Of a stretch of DNA of 64,000 nucleotides, positions 54,118 through 62,524 are shown piece by piece. Each line of letters opens with the position of its first letter. Position 1 is the first letter of the stretch. This DNA is from UMGS1696 sp964621165 (lineage in GTDB: Bacteria > Bacillota > Clostridia > Oscillospirales > CAG-272). A program made the translations under genes and the position numbers. The stretch is taken from NCBI GenBank assembly GCA_964621165.1, contig CAZULC010000002.1, positions 124,001 to 188,000 of the forward strand, written 5' to 3'. The notes under the pieces are model-generated. The model had not been told where the DNA came from and did not search any database. It saw only the letters and a program-made list of their open reading frames with translations.

Positions 54118-54157
54118 CGGGATAAAAATTCATCCAAGAAGGTAAAACTGCATAAAT

Positions 54158-54550
54158 ATGACAAACAGCGAAACAAACACCCCCATAACCGAAGGGGAAA
54201 TAAACCGGATATCCGCCGCAAATCTCGCGTACCTCGGAGACTGTGTGTACGAGCTATATGTGCGGGAGTATCTGGTCAAAAAAAACGTACTGCAGCCCAG
54301 CGTGGAGTCCCTCAAGTACGTGACGGCAAAGGTCCAGAGCGAGGCTGTGGAAAAAATACTGCCCCTTTTGACTGAGGAAGAGGTTGACGCATACAAACGC
54401 GGGCGCAATCTCGGCCACACAAACACCCCAAAGTCAAGCACGGTGGTCGAATACCGTCGCGCCACCGGACTTGAGTCCCTCTTCGGCTGGCTCTATCTCG
54501 AAGGAAAAAGCAGCAGACTTCGAGAGCTGTTCGACGCGGCATTCTTTTAG
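54158..54550 (+). CDS. mrnC: Mini-ribonuclease III
   Basis: The 130-aa catalytic RNase III domain has no dsRNA-binding domain. It processes 23S rRNA precursors in Firmicutes. Motifs are LAYLGDCVYELYVREYL with the conserved Asp, KYVTAKVQSEAVEKI, YKRGRNLGHTNTPKSSTVVEYRRATGLESLFGWLYLEG, the last holding the second acidic patch. Start: ATG 54158, only 40 bp after the transglutaminase gene, so it may be co-transcribed. It often sits next to cysS, but not here. Confidence 0.92.
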   Translation: MTNSETNTPITEGEINRISAANLAYLGDCVYELYVREYLVKKNVLQPSVESLKYVTAKVQSEAVEKILPLLTEEEVDAYKRGRNLGHTNTPKSSTVVEYRRATGLESLFGWLYLEGKSSRLRELFDAAFF

Positions 54551-54571
54551 TAAAACATAATCGACATTGGA

Positions 54572-54622
54572 AAAATCTCCCCGGGAGCATATACTGATTG
54601 GTATATCAACTGAGGAGATTTT
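54572..54622 (+). promoter_or_regulatory. Hairpin sequestering the Shine-Dalgarno of the next gene
   Basis: AAAATCTCC (54572-54580) is the exact complement of GGAGATTTT (54614-54622), which contains the ribosome binding site. An inner six-bp stem (54589-54594 with 54601-54606) caps the structure with loop TGATTG. The folded form would hide the SD 4 nt before the ATG. Such a design is used by RNA thermometers, riboswitches and leader regulators. Confidence 0.6.
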
Positions 54623-54625
54623 ATT

Positions 54626-55018
54626 ATGAATATATATTCGATTGATGTAAACCGCGGCGTGACCCTATATAAATTCAAAACCACCTGTCCCGCCGGGGTG
54701 ATGGAGCAGATCTGCGGCAGGGTCCTGTTTTGCCAGTACAGCGAGAACGACGCGTGTCTCTCTCTTGCTTTGACTTCGACTGATGTGGTATTTGCGCAAA
54801 AGCCGGATGAAATTTTCGAAAACCTCTGCGCAGTCACGTTGAGCGGCACCGGATTTGAAGAAAAGCTGAATTCCCAAGAAATCATAAACGCACTGGACTG
54901 CACAGGTTCACTGTATGGCATATCCATGTCCGAGGTGGAATTTACACTGCTTCTGCCGGGAATGTACGCCAAAGACGCGGGTATGCTGATTATCAACAAA
55001 CTGGGAATTGATATTTAG
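54626..55018 (+). CDS. Hypothetical 130-aa protein
   Basis: No family is recognised. The protein is soluble-looking, of mixed alpha/beta character, with three Cys in the first 60 residues (TCPAGVMEQICGRVLFCQYS) and one more in ALDCTGSLYG. There is no signal peptide or membrane span. Start: ATG 54626, with TGAGGAG upstream inside the hairpin described at 54572-54622. It is flanked by mrnC (same strand) and a HAD phosphatase (opposite strand, 7 bp beyond). Codon use looks like its neighbours, so it is probably a real gene. Confidence 0.6.
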   Translation: MNIYSIDVNRGVTLYKFKTTCPAGVMEQICGRVLFCQYSENDACLSLALTSTDVVFAQKPDEIFENLCAVTLSGTGFEEKLNSQEIINALDCTGSLYGISMSEVEFTLLLPGMYAKDAGMLIINKLGIDI

Positions 55019-55025
55019 CCAAGCT

Positions 55026-55874
55026 TCACTCAAACATTATTTCCATCGCCGTATCGAGAGAGGGAAGCATGATGTCAGGCCGCTCGTCGGGGTCAGCTCT
55101 GTCAACATCGGAGGATTTTGTCTCCCCCGTGAGTACAAGGCAGGATGTGATTCCGTGACGCTTTCCGACGGCTATGTCAGTGTAAAGCCTGTCCCCGAAG
55201 ACGACCATGTCATCCTTGCTCTCCCCGGTGATTTCCGATATCATTTCCACGGTTTCCCGGTGGGGCTTGCCGAAATATACAGGTTCCGCGCCGGTGGAAG
55301 CCGTAATCAACGCGGCAATGGCTCCGCTGTCGGGAATGAAGCCGTCTTCAGTTGGACAGTTGTAGTCGGGATGCGTGCAGAGATATTCCGCCCCTCCACG
55401 GATGAAGCCGCATCCTATGACCAGCTTTTCGTAGGTGAGGGATGTGTCAAAGCTCGAGAGCACAATGTCCGCTTTTTCTCCTGAGGTGAGCCGTCCGTCC
55501 TCGCTGCAGATCAGGTTTACGCCGTCCTTTTTCAGCTGACGGTACAGTTCGGATGTGCCGATGAGGTAGACCCGCTTTCCCGCCCGTTTCCGCGTGAGAA
55601 AAGCCGAAGCCACGTTTCCCGAGGTGCAGATTTCCGTGTGAGTAGGAGAAAATCCAAGACGGGTCAGCTTGTCCATGTAGAAAACCGGATCGTGGGAGGC
55701 GTTGTTGGTGAAGAAAAGCACGCGCCGTCCGATGTCCCTCAATTTTTTTATGAACTCAACCGCGAAGGGAAAGACGTTTTTTCCCAAGTATATTGTTCCG
55801 TCCATGTCGAACACATACAGTCTTTTTTTGTCAAGCAGCTCCTTGACGGAAGCGGCGTTTTTTTCAGTAAGCAT
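55026..55874 (-). CDS. HAD-superfamily phosphatase, NagD/AraL-like (HAD-IIA)
   Basis: The 282-aa protein has all four HAD motifs: FDMDGTIYLG near residue 19, FFTNNAS (~56), the Lys in GKPH (~200) and VVFGDRLYTDIAVGKRHG (~222). A large C2-type cap between motifs II and III places it with NagD, AraL and p-nitrophenyl phosphatase relatives, which dephosphorylate sugar phosphates or nucleotides. The precise substrate is unknown. Start: ATG at 55872-55874 with GGAGGG upstream on the minus strand. It is divergent from panK. Confidence 0.85.
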   Translation of the reverse strand: MLTEKNAASVKELLDKKRLYVFDMDGTIYLGKNVFPFAVEFIKKLRDIGRRVLFFTNNASHDPVFYMDKLTRLGFSPTHTEICTSGNVASAFLTRKRAGKRVYLIGTSELYRQLKKDGVNLICSEDGRLTSGEKADIVLSSFDTSLTYEKLVIGCGFIRGGAEYLCTHPDYNCPTEDGFIPDSGAIAALITASTGAEPVYFGKPHRETVEMISEITGESKDDMVVFGDRLYTDIAVGKRHGITSCLVLTGETKSSDVDRADPDERPDIMLPSLDTAMEIMFE

Positions 55875-56018
55875 ATCTGCCCTCCGATAACTTAAACATT
55901 TTTGCGGGAATTTGTCATAAAACCCGATATTCTTATGATTAATTATTAATTTCTGTAGATTTCTTAATATTTATGAGGTATAATTAAGAATAAGTATAAA
56001 AACACGGAGTTAAAAATC

Positions 56019-56879
56019 ATGTACAGCAACATTGTTATAGGAATTGATTTAGGCGGAAGCACCACAAAAATCGTAGGCTTCGACACCACCGACGGAAAAA
56101 ACAAGCTCATTCAGCCGCTGTTTGTCAGAGCCACTGACCCGATTACCTCGGTTTACGGAGCTTTCGGCAAGTTTCTCGAAATAAACGGCTTCAGGCTGGG
56201 CAATATAAAGAAAATACTCATCACCGGCGCAGGCTCGTCCTATGTGTCAAAACCGATTTACGACCTTCCATGTGAAAAAATAGCGGAATTCAAGTCAATT
56301 GGACTGGGCGGACTGTACCTCTCCGGATTTGAAAAAGCGCTTGTGACAAGCTGCGGAACCGGTACGGCTTTGGTTTATGCCGAAAAGAAGGCGGAACCAT
56401 TGTATCTCGGCGGAACCGGAGTAGGAGGCGGCACGCTTGTGGGGCTTTCGAAGAAGCTTCTGTCCATGGACGACGTGGAGCATATCTCAAATCTCGCGGA
56501 CTCCGGCTCCCTCGAACACATAGATTTAAAAATCAAGGATATAACCAAGCAGGATATCGTTCCGGGATTCGGCGACATAATGACCGCTTCAAACTTCGGA
56601 CTCAGTGACGATCTGGCGGGAAAGGCTGACATTGCCCTCGGACTCATCAACATGGTGTTCGAAACAATAGGCATGATCTCGATTTTTGCTGCACGGAACT
56701 ATAACATAAAGGATATAGTCCTCACAGGCAACCTTTCCGGAGTGAAGCAGGCGGCGCCAATATTTGAAACTCTGAATAAAATGTTCGGAATGAACTTCAT
56801 AATTCCCGAGAACTCCCGCTTTGGCACGGTAATAGGCGCGGCATTGGCTGGAATCGTCGAGGATTCTTCACGGGAATGA
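56019..56879 (+). CDS. coaW: Type II pantothenate kinase
   Basis: The 286-aa ASKHA-fold kinase catalyses the first step of coenzyme A synthesis. Phosphate-1 motif is IGIDLGGSTTKIVGFD near the N-terminus; GAGSSYVSKP and VTSCGTGTALVYAE with LGGTGVGGGTLVGLSKKLL follow the pattern of eukaryote-like PanK II. The catalytic Glu lies in the LPCEKIAEFKSIGLGG region. A TATAAT-like box at 55979-55984 precedes it. Start: ATG 56019, weak ribosome binding site (GGAG). Confidence 0.88.
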   Translation: MYSNIVIGIDLGGSTTKIVGFDTTDGKNKLIQPLFVRATDPITSVYGAFGKFLEINGFRLGNIKKILITGAGSSYVSKPIYDLPCEKIAEFKSIGLGGLYLSGFEKALVTSCGTGTALVYAEKKAEPLYLGGTGVGGGTLVGLSKKLLSMDDVEHISNLADSGSLEHIDLKIKDITKQDIVPGFGDIMTASNFGLSDDLAGKADIALGLINMVFETIGMISIFAARNYNIKDIVLTGNLSGVKQAAPIFETLNKMFGMNFIIPENSRFGTVIGAALAGIVEDSSRE

Positions 56880-57014
56880 TCCGGATAGCTTTTTCGTCAG
56901 AGCCTGTTTGAGTTCCCGCGAAAATTATACCACACATGTCCGGATAAATCAAGTACAAATCTCAGGTGCGGAAGAATAGTATACTCTGCCGTACAGTATT
57001 CATTGAGGTAAAAT

Positions 57015-58469
57015 ATGAACAAAACCAAAACAATAGCTGCGGCGGGCCTGTTTCTCATTCTGGCGGCAGGACTCTGTGTTGCTGATGCTTTCCTGACTCC
57101 GGCTGACGACAGCATTACCGCGGCCGAAACCGAAGCCACGGCTGAAACGGAAGAAACGCAGTCCGATTCGGCGTCATACTACGTCCCCGAGCCTGTACCG
57201 GAAGGCCACGGAAGCGAAAGACTCGGTCCTGACGACGGTTCGGTTAAGATAAGCTCAGGCGACGGCACAACCACGCTGACCGCGGCTGAAAAAGAAAAAT
57301 ATCCCCAGTTCACAAATCTGCCGACGCTGTATATAACCCTCGACGACAACATGAGCCTGAGCAAAATCAGCCATGACGAGTGGTCGGGAGCCACATATAC
57401 ACTGGTCGACGGCGAAAACGGAATCGTGGAAAAGCGCCTGCAGATAAAGGGAAGAGGAAACTATTCATGGACTATGAACAAAAAGCCCTACTCCCTGAAG
57501 CTGGACGAAAAGGAATCCCTCCTCGGCATGGGAAAGGGCAAAAGCTGGGTGCTCATCGCCAACTGGAGCGACAAAACCCTCATGCGCAACTACATAACCA
57601 TGAATTTCGCACGCAACATCGGACTCCAGTATTCCAGCGAATGCAGGTATGTTGACGTTTATTTCAACGGCGAATACGAGGGCAACTTTGTGCTGTGCGA
57701 GAAAATAACAATCGGCGACAACAGAATCGAAGTAGACGAGAAAAACGGTGGCGCGCTCTTCGAGATTGAAAAAGCCTTCCGTCACAACAACGATTGCACA
57801 TGGTGTATCGAATGCCCCAGCGGCACCCACGTGACTTTCAAGGAGCCGGACGAGGAAGATTACGGAGCCGAATGGAAAGCCGAGGTCATGAAGCAGTACA
57901 AGTCCACCTTCATCAAGGCTGACATCTCCATGACAAAAGGCTACGAATATTACTCCCGCTACATTGACGTCGACTCCTTCGTGGACTGGTATATCGTTAA
58001 CGAGTGGGTGAAGAACTTCGACTCCGGCTTTACAACAAGCTGTTACTGCTACATCAGCGACAAGGACGGCAAAATCCACATGGGCCCGGTGTGGGACTAC
58101 GACACCTGCATGGCAAACCAGAACGTTGCGGACTGCCTGAATCCCGAAGGCTACCACGTAGGCGAATCCCCATGGTACAGCATACTCCTGAAAGACGAGG
58201 ACTTCTTCCGCATACTGCAGGAGAGATGGACATTCCTCGAGGACAGCGGCACAATCGACTCTTTCTTCACAATGATTGAGGAAACCGACGAGTACATAGC
58301 CGATTCCTGCACGGAAAACTTCAAAATCTGGAAGGATGCCCTCCGTTTTGACGGACTGAGAGGAAATTTGTCCACAAGAACCCACGAGGACGAAGTGGAG
58401 TACGTGAAAAACTGGATGCAAACCCGCCGTGAGTGGCTGGACAAGGTGTGGTACATCGGGGAGAAATAA
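57015..58469 (+). CDS. CotH-family (spore-coat-kinase-like) secreted protein
   Basis: The 484-aa protein has an N-terminal signal peptide (IAAAGLFLILAAGLCVADAF) and a Thr/Glu-rich linker. The CotH kinase-like domain follows (IKGRGNYSWTMNKKPYSLKLDEKESLLGMGKGKSWVL with the conserved Lys, GEYEGNFVLCEKI, and HMGPVWDYDTCMAN with the DYD motif). CotH proteins phosphorylate coat proteins in spores; secreted variants are common in gut Clostridia surface systems. No dockerin or sortase motif is seen. Start: ATG 57015 with GAGG upstream. A TATACT-like box lies upstream but without a convincing -35. Confidence 0.87.
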   Translation: MNKTKTIAAAGLFLILAAGLCVADAFLTPADDSITAAETEATAETEETQSDSASYYVPEPVPEGHGSERLGPDDGSVKISSGDGTTTLTAAEKEKYPQFTNLPTLYITLDDNMSLSKISHDEWSGATYTLVDGENGIVEKRLQIKGRGNYSWTMNKKPYSLKLDEKESLLGMGKGKSWVLIANWSDKTLMRNYITMNFARNIGLQYSSECRYVDVYFNGEYEGNFVLCEKITIGDNRIEVDEKNGGALFEIEKAFRHNNDCTWCIECPSGTHVTFKEPDEEDYGAEWKAEVMKQYKSTFIKADISMTKGYEYYSRYIDVDSFVDWYIVNEWVKNFDSGFTTSCYCYISDKDGKIHMGPVWDYDTCMANQNVADCLNPEGYHVGESPWYSILLKDEDFFRILQERWTFLEDSGTIDSFFTMIEETDEYIADSCTENFKIWKDALRFDGLRGNLSTRTHEDEVEYVKNWMQTRREWLDKVWYIGEK

Positions 58470-58506
58470 ACAATTACAAAATCTTTCCATATTCGGGATT
58501 AAATCA

Positions 58507-58535
58507 TTGACTTTATCCCAAATTTAGTATATAAT
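58507..58535 (+). promoter_or_regulatory. Promoter of the aldo/keto reductase gene
   Basis: TTGACT (58507-58512), a 17-bp spacer and TATAAT (58530-58535). The transcript would carry repeat copy C in its leader. Confidence 0.7.
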
Positions 58536-58569
58536 AAAAGAAAAACGTGCGGGGCTTCCCCGAAAATTG

Positions 58570-58651
58570 CGGGAGCTGTAGAATAAAATCGTGGGATTTT
58601 TATATGGTACCGACTAAAGAAGTGCCGTGTATGCCCGCGGGAGTTTTCCCG
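58570..58651 (-). repeat. Dispersed intergenic repeat, copy C (reverse orientation)
   Basis: Read on the minus strand: CGGGAAAACTCCCG head, ATACACGGCACTTCTTTAG, TCCCACGATTTTATTCTAC and AGCTCCCG. It is the same block order as copy B at 12680. It lies between the promoter and the start of the aldo/keto reductase gene. Confidence 0.68.
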
Positions 58652-58668
58652 CCGCCTTAGGAGTAATT

Positions 58669-59586
58669 ATGAAATATTTTACACTTGCCGGTGTTACGGC
58701 TTCCAGAGTTATACAGGGCTGCATGAGAATCGGCGGAATGACGCCTTCCCAGATTGACAGCCTTATCAAACTCGACCTCGAATGCGGAATCAACTACTTC
58801 GACCACGCGGATATTTACGGAGGCGGCGTGTGCGAGGAAAAATTCGGCGCGTTCCTCAAGGACAACCCCTCACTGAGAGACAAAATCCTCATCCAGACAA
58901 AATGTGGAATCAAACCAGGCTCATATGATTTTTCACCCGACTACATCAAGTCATGCGTGGAAAAGAGCCTGAAACGGCTGAACGTTGACTACATCGACTT
59001 CCTGCTCCTCCACAGACCCGACGCACTCTGCGAGCCGGAAGAAGTAGCCGAAGCCATAGACGAGCTTGCTGACACCGGAATGGTGCGTCACTTCGGCGTG
59101 TCCAACCACAACCCATACCAGATTGAGCTGCTGAACAAATATATGATGCCCGAGCGTTCGGTGGTTGTGAACCAGCTCCAGTTCAGCATAACCAACACTA
59201 CAATGATAGACTGCGGAATCAACGTGAACATGGAAAACCCGGGTGCGGTTAACCGTGACGGCATGGTTCTGGACTACTGCCGCCTCAAGGGAATCACGAT
59301 TCAGCCTTGGTCCCCCTTCCAGTACGGCTTCTTCGGCGGAAGCTACATTGGCAGCCCGAAATATCCCGAGCTGAACAAGAAGCTTGACGAAATGGGCGAA
59401 AAGTACGGCACCAACTCCACCGGCATTGCAATCGCGTGGATCCTGCGCCACCCTGCTGAAATGCAGCCCATCATCGGCACCCTGACCCCCGATAGAATCA
59501 GAACAATCTCCGCGGCGGCCGACATCAAAATCTCCCACGACGACTGGTACGAGCTGTACAGAGCGTCAGGCAAAACCTTACCGTAG
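58669..59586 (+). CDS. Aldo/keto reductase (YdhF-like)
   Basis: The 305-aa TIM-barrel oxidoreductase has all four catalytic positions: Asp and Tyr in YFDHADIYGGG, Lys in IQTKCGIK and His in LLLHRPD. The C-terminal LTPDRIRTISAAADI segment binds NADPH phosphate. YdhF-like members reduce carbonyl compounds with NADPH; the substrate is unknown. ATG 58669 is preferred (TTAGGAG upstream), because the longer in-frame version would consist of repeat DNA. The gene is flanked by repeat copies C and D in opposite orientation. Confidence 0.88.
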   Translation: MKYFTLAGVTASRVIQGCMRIGGMTPSQIDSLIKLDLECGINYFDHADIYGGGVCEEKFGAFLKDNPSLRDKILIQTKCGIKPGSYDFSPDYIKSCVEKSLKRLNVDYIDFLLLHRPDALCEPEEVAEAIDELADTGMVRHFGVSNHNPYQIELLNKYMMPERSVVVNQLQFSITNTTMIDCGINVNMENPGAVNRDGMVLDYCRLKGITIQPWSPFQYGFFGGSYIGSPKYPELNKKLDEMGEKYGTNSTGIAIAWILRHPAEMQPIIGTLTPDRIRTISAAADIKISHDDWYELYRASGKTLP

Positions 59587-59645
59587 CGGTACGGGAAAGC
59601 CCCCGTGGGCGTAAACGGATCGGTAGCACCGACTGGCAAGCACGG

Positions 59646-59730
59646 GTCGGGAAGCCCCGACAGGCAAACACGGCATTTCTTCAGTTTAAATTGAAAGAGT
59701 TCCTACGACGACAAACTTTAGCTCCCGCGG
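59646..59730 (+). repeat. Dispersed intergenic repeat, copy D
   Basis: GTCGGGAAGCCCCGAC hairpin head, ACAGG, ACACGGCATTTCTTCAG, a variable middle with TCCTACGACGACAAAC, then TTTAGCTCCCGCGG. An extra GAAAGCCCCCGTGGGCG stem lies just before it at 59595-59611. It follows the aldo/keto reductase gene in inverse orientation to copy C. Confidence 0.7.
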
Positions 59731-59750
59731 AGGGAACAACCGAATAACAA

Positions 59751-59782
59751 AAGCGGGTATTCGCCAATATGAATGCCCGCTT
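59751..59782. terminator. Bidirectional terminator between aldo/keto reductase and solute-binding protein
   Basis: A 12-bp stem with one G-U (59751-59762 with 59771-59782) is followed by GTTTTTG on the plus strand and TTTTGTTA on the minus strand. It lies between convergent genes. Confidence 0.8.
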
Positions 59783-59856
59783 GTTTTTGTTTATTTTATA
59801 TGAATTAAATTCATTTGAAATGTCGTCAATCTGTTAATACAGACTGGAACCGTACC

Positions 59857-61362
59857 TTAGTTGTCCGCCTTTTCGTCCAGCTTCTGGAGAAGTCTCTCTA
59901 TACTCTTGTTCCAGAGCTTGGTGTTGCTTGACATCTTGGAAGCGATTTCCTCGCCGTCGATGTTGTCGTAGAAAATGCTGTAGAGCTGACCTACGCTGTC
60001 GCCCCATGCAAAGGAGAAGTCGGAGGTGACGGAGTCGTGAACTATGTCGATCATCTCGGCGGTCTCGGCGTCACGGGAGTACTTGTTTTTCAGCGCCTTG
60101 TCGTAATAGGTTGGGATAACCATAACGCTGCTCATGGAACACATGGCCTCGAGTGTTGCGCCTATGCCGTCAAGGTGTTCCGCGCTAACTGTAATCGGAA
60201 TACCGTAAATCGGAACGCCGTCATACTGTGTGGAGCGGTAATTCTGCTGTTCTTCGTCGTATTTCGGCAGGGGAATGATGAAGAAGTTGTCTTCCATGTC
60301 GCGGATTTTTTCGTTTTCCGCAAATTCAAAGGTCATTGGGCAGAACAGGAGCCGCCGTGACGCAAACATATCTATCGACAGTGTGTCGAACGCGGAGTTC
60401 TCGAGCATGCGTCCGTAGGTTGTGTTGTAGAACAGTGCGTGGAGCTTGTTGAATACGTCAACCGTGTGTTCGTTGTTCAGAACAATCTGGGGCTTGCCGG
60501 CGTCATCGTAGTCGGTATACTTTACGTCAGCCGCGAAGAACATGCCGTTGAGCACATGGCCCTTCTGCATGATGATGCCGTAGCTGTCACCGTCATCAGC
60601 CAGACCGTCGCCGTTTTCGTCAATGTATGCTCCGTTGGCGTACTGGTTCAGCACATCAAGAGTCCAATTGCCGTCCTTTACGATGTCATAAATGCTCACG
60701 TCGGAATAGTGGGTGTTCCAGAGTGTGGAGTTTACGAACATGGAGTAAATATATTTCATGTATTCGATTGAAATGTCGCCGGACGCCCAGTAGTAGTTGC
60801 CATTGTAGCCTAAGTTTTCGATGTAATCACGGCTCCACGCGCCATTGTCGAAGTCGAGATATTCCACATTGTTCAGGTTTTTCATAACGCCGTCGGCCGC
60901 GAGGTTGATGTTGAACCGCTGATGTCCCACGAGAACGTCATAATCGTCTCCGCCGGACTGGACGGACTGCATGACCACGCCGTTGAATTCGCCGTAGCCA
61001 GTGGTGGTGCCGTTGACAAGCTCTACCTTTGTACCGATACGTTCTTCAATCTTCATATTTCTCTTCCAGACTGACTCGTTTACAATATCGCTTTCGTCGT
61101 CCTCATCCGTAAGAGCGATGGATTTTGATGTGTAGGAAGCCAAAAATCTGACGCTCTGACCGCCGAAGTTGAGGTCCTCAGGCAGCTTGTCCGGAAATTC
61201 GGTTTCAGTCTCGGTTTCGGTTCCCGCAGTGGTCTCACCGCCATTCGTTGGAGTCTGGGATGTGGTTTCGTTTGAATTTTCTCCGCTGTCAGAGCATGAA
61301 ACGTTGCTGAGAAGCATGAGGGAAGCCAAAATCAAAGAAATGGTTCTTGCGCTTTTCTTCAT
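59857..61362 (-). CDS. Extracellular solute-binding lipoprotein (family 1-like)
   Basis: The 501-aa protein has a lipoprotein signal peptide (ISLILASLMLLSNVSC, lipobox Cys at residue 23) and a Thr/Glu linker with TETETETE. It then resembles carbohydrate ABC-transporter binding proteins of gut Clostridia (FGGQSVRFLASYTSKS near the mature N-terminus, YDVLVGHQRFNINLAADG). The matching permease and ATPase genes are not in the window. Upstream on the same strand is a broken gene behind a consensus promoter, so both may belong to one former transcription unit. Substrate unknown. Confidence 0.75.
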   Translation of the reverse strand: MKKSARTISLILASLMLLSNVSCSDSGENSNETTSQTPTNGGETTAGTETETETEFPDKLPEDLNFGGQSVRFLASYTSKSIALTDEDDESDIVNESVWKRNMKIEERIGTKVELVNGTTTGYGEFNGVVMQSVQSGGDDYDVLVGHQRFNINLAADGVMKNLNNVEYLDFDNGAWSRDYIENLGYNGNYYWASGDISIEYMKYIYSMFVNSTLWNTHYSDVSIYDIVKDGNWTLDVLNQYANGAYIDENGDGLADDGDSYGIIMQKGHVLNGMFFAADVKYTDYDDAGKPQIVLNNEHTVDVFNKLHALFYNTTYGRMLENSAFDTLSIDMFASRRLLFCPMTFEFAENEKIRDMEDNFFIIPLPKYDEEQQNYRSTQYDGVPIYGIPITVSAEHLDGIGATLEAMCSMSSVMVIPTYYDKALKNKYSRDAETAEMIDIVHDSVTSDFSFAWGDSVGQLYSIFYDNIDGEEIASKMSSNTKLWNKSIERLLQKLDEKADN

Positions 61363-61422
61363 TGTAATAAAAAACTCCTTATATAATAATATTTTTTTGA
61401 AAGCTGAATCAATAATCAGTAA

Positions 61423-62281
61423 TCATATAAATCTGAAGCCTAATTTTTCCGCCAGTGCGACAATTCTTTCGGTGCAGTCGCACTTGCGGCTCTCCCGGCT
61501 TCTCCACGAGTCCGAAAGAGGGAAGTACACCCCATCATTCGTGCCCGGGCCTAAGTCCCACTGTCCGTCAGCCATGCGGTTTTCAAGGAGCTATTCCCGG
61601 ACAAACGCCAGCTTTTCCCCCGCGTGAGGGTACATGGACAAAATTTCCACCGCGGCAAGGTACCGGCTCGTCTGCTTTGAAATAAAAACCTCCGGCAGTA
61701 CGCTGATGGGCTTTTCGTAAATATAGTATATCCCGCAGGGCCGGTTGATATAATAATCGAGAAGCAGACTTTCAACTTCATCAGAAACTGCTCCCGGAAG
61801 AAGTACGGCGTGGTAGAACATACCGAAGCCCGATTCAAATCCGCTTCTCGGGGGCCGTCCGAACATCTCTTCAAAGGCGCGTCCGTCGTCCTCTTCGCTG
61901 TATTCACCGCCGGAAAAAGCGGATTGTGCAATTCTGCCCCACATGCGGGCGACGGATAGAGCGGCTTCATTCTCCGGATCAAACAGACGTACCCACGCGG
62001 CGAGCATGAGCTGCTCAAACAAAGCCCAGTCGTGGGATTTTTCACTGTAGTTGTCAATTGACTCCCCCTGTTTCAAGGCACCAGCACATTTTCTCAAGCA
62101 AAGCCTTTACAACATCATCGCCGCGTCCATAGCCTAAAATCCACAACCGGCGCAAAGCCTGTTCGGTGGTGATCTGTCCGTTCTTTTTGGGTTCGCTGAG
62201 GGCATGGAAATTCCCCCACATTCCGTCGGGATTCCTGCGTTCAAGCACCCGTGCCGCCCATACGCCGTATCTGTGATCCAT
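61423..62281 (-). pseudogene. Broken gene of a helical-repeat (alpha/alpha-toroid-like) protein
   Basis: The reading frame starts at ATG 62279-62281 (MDHRYGVWAARVLERRNPDGMWGNFH) and shifts near 62078-62088, changing from ...ALLEKM to ...ALKQGESIDNYSE. It runs to a TAG at 61591-61593 after GEKLAFVRE, and homologous-looking sequence continues in frame (LLENRMADGQWDLGP, DGVYFPLSDSW) to a TGA at 61423-61425. The repeats with DGxW and W..LG patterns resemble prenyltransferase/cyclase-type toroid proteins, but the function is unknown. One frameshift plus one nonsense codon mark it as a pseudogene. Confidence 0.75.
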
Positions 62282-62324
62282 AAACGAAGCCTTTCGTCAC
62301 TCTCGTACAACTGCTGCTATGAAA

Positions 62325-62353
62325 ATTATACCATAAATAAGGATATCTGTCAA
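62325..62353 (-). promoter_or_regulatory. Consensus promoter reading into the broken gene and the solute-binding protein
   Basis: Minus strand: TTGACA (complement of 62348-62353), a 17-bp spacer and TATAAT (complement of 62325-62330), both perfect matches. Confidence 0.8.
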
Positions 62354-62395
62354 GAAATACATAACTAAAAAATTAGTATTTGTCAATTAATACAT
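62348..62395 (-). repeat. Direct repeat overlapping the -35 region
   Basis: TGTCAAGAAATACAT (62348-62362) and TGTCAATTAATACAT (62381-62395) are near-identical and start 33 bp apart, about three helical turns. The first contains the -35 of the promoter at 62325-62353. They could bind a regulator or provide tandem -35 elements. Confidence 0.5.
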
Positions 62396-62449
62396 TTAAT
62401 CGCAAATTTGTCCGGATAAAATTATATAATATTTTTTCTCGTTTACTTG

Positions 62450-62478
62450 TTGACAATGCCCCTGTGCTGTAGTATAAT
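62450..62478 (+). promoter_or_regulatory. Consensus sigma-A promoter of the metal-efflux operon
   Basis: TTGACA (62450-62455), a 17-bp spacer and TATAAT (62473-62478). Confidence 0.85.
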
Positions 62479-62482
62479 ATAG

Positions 62483-62498
62483 TTGAGCAAATGAACAA
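62483..62498 (+). promoter_or_regulatory. ArsR/SmtB-type operator 1
   Basis: TTGAGCAAATGAACAA lies over the likely transcription start and inside a larger imperfect palindrome (ATAGTTG...CAACTAT). The TGAACA half-site is typical of SmtB/CzrA/CadC operators. The same 16-mer, reversed and with 12 of 16 matches, recurs at 62936-62951. Confidence 0.6.
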
Positions 62499-62524
62499 CT
62501 ATAAGCGGCAGAAAAGGAATAATA

